From Methanobacteriota archaeon (lineage in GTDB: Archaea > Hydrothermarchaeota > Hydrothermarchaeia > Hydrothermarchaeales > JACRDW01), in assembly GCA_016212785.1 (NCBI GenBank), contig JACRDW010000116.1:1-6565 (forward strand): DNA of 6,565 nucleotides, read 5' to 3'. Position numbers and translations under genes: made by a program. Of this stretch, positions 6,227 to 6,565 are shown in pieces. The stretch's first letter is position 1, and each line of letters starts with the position of its first letter. The notes under the pieces were generated by a model. That model saw only the letters and a list, made by a program, of their open reading frames with translations, had not been told where the DNA came from and searched no databases.

Positions 6227-6565
6227 ATGCAAGTTGCGGTAATCTCGGACATTCACTCAAATCTGCCTGCCCTTAGAGAGGTTTTGAATGAAATCGAGGG
6301 GATGAAAATATTCTGCTGCGGCGACTTGGTCGGCTATGCAGCTTTTCCAAACGAGGTTATCGAGGTTGTAAAAAAGAAAAAAATAATCTCGATTCTGGGA
6401 AATCACGACTATGCAGTCATAACGGGAGATACGTCCTGGTTTAACCCGGTCGCGGCAGCTGCGGTAGACTGGACGAGAAAAGAAATAAAAAAGGAAAACA
6501 TAAATTTTTTAAACTCCCTGCCGAAATTATACGAAGGCGACTTTTACATGGTTCACGGCAGTCCC
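6227..6565 (+). CDS. Calcineurin-like (MJ0936/YfcE-type) metallophosphoesterase, N-terminal part
   Basis: The first 113 codons are present and the gene runs off the window; full-length members are usually about 160-250 residues. The metal-binding motifs appear in order: SDIHSNLPAL (residues 7-16, with the Asp8/His10 pair), CGDLVGY (31-37, Asp33), GNHDY (58-62, Asn59 and His60), and VHGSP (109-113, His110). These predict a cytosolic two-metal phosphodiesterase or phosphatase. The order and the GD-VGY...PNEVIE wording match the family once called ApaH-like or predicted phosphoesterase in archaea. The substrate cannot be told from sequence. ATG 6227 is chosen because the family normally begins within a few residues of the first beta-strand (here MQVAVISDIH) and because an AT-rich promoter lies just upstream. 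It diverges from the GT-C gene across a 35-base gap and shows no evident functional link to it. Confidence 0.88.
   Translation, partial: MQVAVISDIHSNLPALREVLNEIEGMKIFCCGDLVGYAAFPNEVIEVVKKKKIISILGNHDYAVITGDTSWFNPVAAAAVDWTRKEIKKENINFLNSLPKLYEGDFYMVHGSP

Noticed and set aside
1..6565. CRISPR arrays, insertion sequences, tRNA or rRNA genes
   Set aside because: No regularly spaced repeats, transposase-like frames, terminal repeats or tRNA-like cloverleaf sequences were seen; coding genes fill nearly the whole window.

Overview
The window looks archaeal, most likely euryarchaeal. The two divergent intergenic gaps are very short (54 and 35 bases). Each carries AT-rich TATA-like boxes about 26-30 bases from the start codons, with no Shine-Dalgarno sequence before the ATGs, which is the leaderless layout common in archaea. 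The protein families present (archaeal-type PurB, DUF2334-like deacetylase, STT3-like GT-C protein, MJ0936-like phosphoesterase) agree. I cannot name the species from sequence alone.

Layout. (1) Bases 1-110: C-terminal tail of an unrecognised + strand gene, overlapping the 3' end of the next gene by 25 bases. (2) Bases 3123-86, minus strand: a two-gene operon of a 771-residue polytopic membrane protein with a central spermidine-synthase/methyltransferase fold, followed through an ATGA overlap by a predicted lipoprotein of the DUF2334 polysaccharide-deacetylase type. (3) Bases 3178-4527, + strand: purB (adenylosuccinate lyase), divergent from that operon and apparently sharing one TATA element with it. 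(4) Bases 6191-4530, minus strand: a 553-residue STT3-like GT-C membrane protein convergent with purB, only 2 bases between the stop codons. (5) Bases 6227-6565, + strand: the N-terminal half of a calcineurin-like phosphoesterase, divergent from the GT-C gene and cut by the window edge.

The most notable point is in purB. The reading frame is intact from ATG to TGA (450 codons including the stop, the normal size for the family) except for one in-frame TAG at bases 3457-3459, codon 94. All active-site motifs lie in the same frame on both sides, so there is no frameshift. No gene end visible here uses TAG (four TGA, one TAA). In an archaeon this suggests UAG read as an amino acid, most plausibly pyrrolysine, in a housekeeping enzyme unrelated to methylamine metabolism. 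A recent nonsense mutation or an assembly error cannot be excluded from this window.

The three minus-strand genes all encode envelope or membrane proteins, and the lipoprotein carries six N-glycosylation sequons, so the surroundings are weakly themed around the cell surface. purB and the phosphoesterase look like unrelated housekeeping genes.
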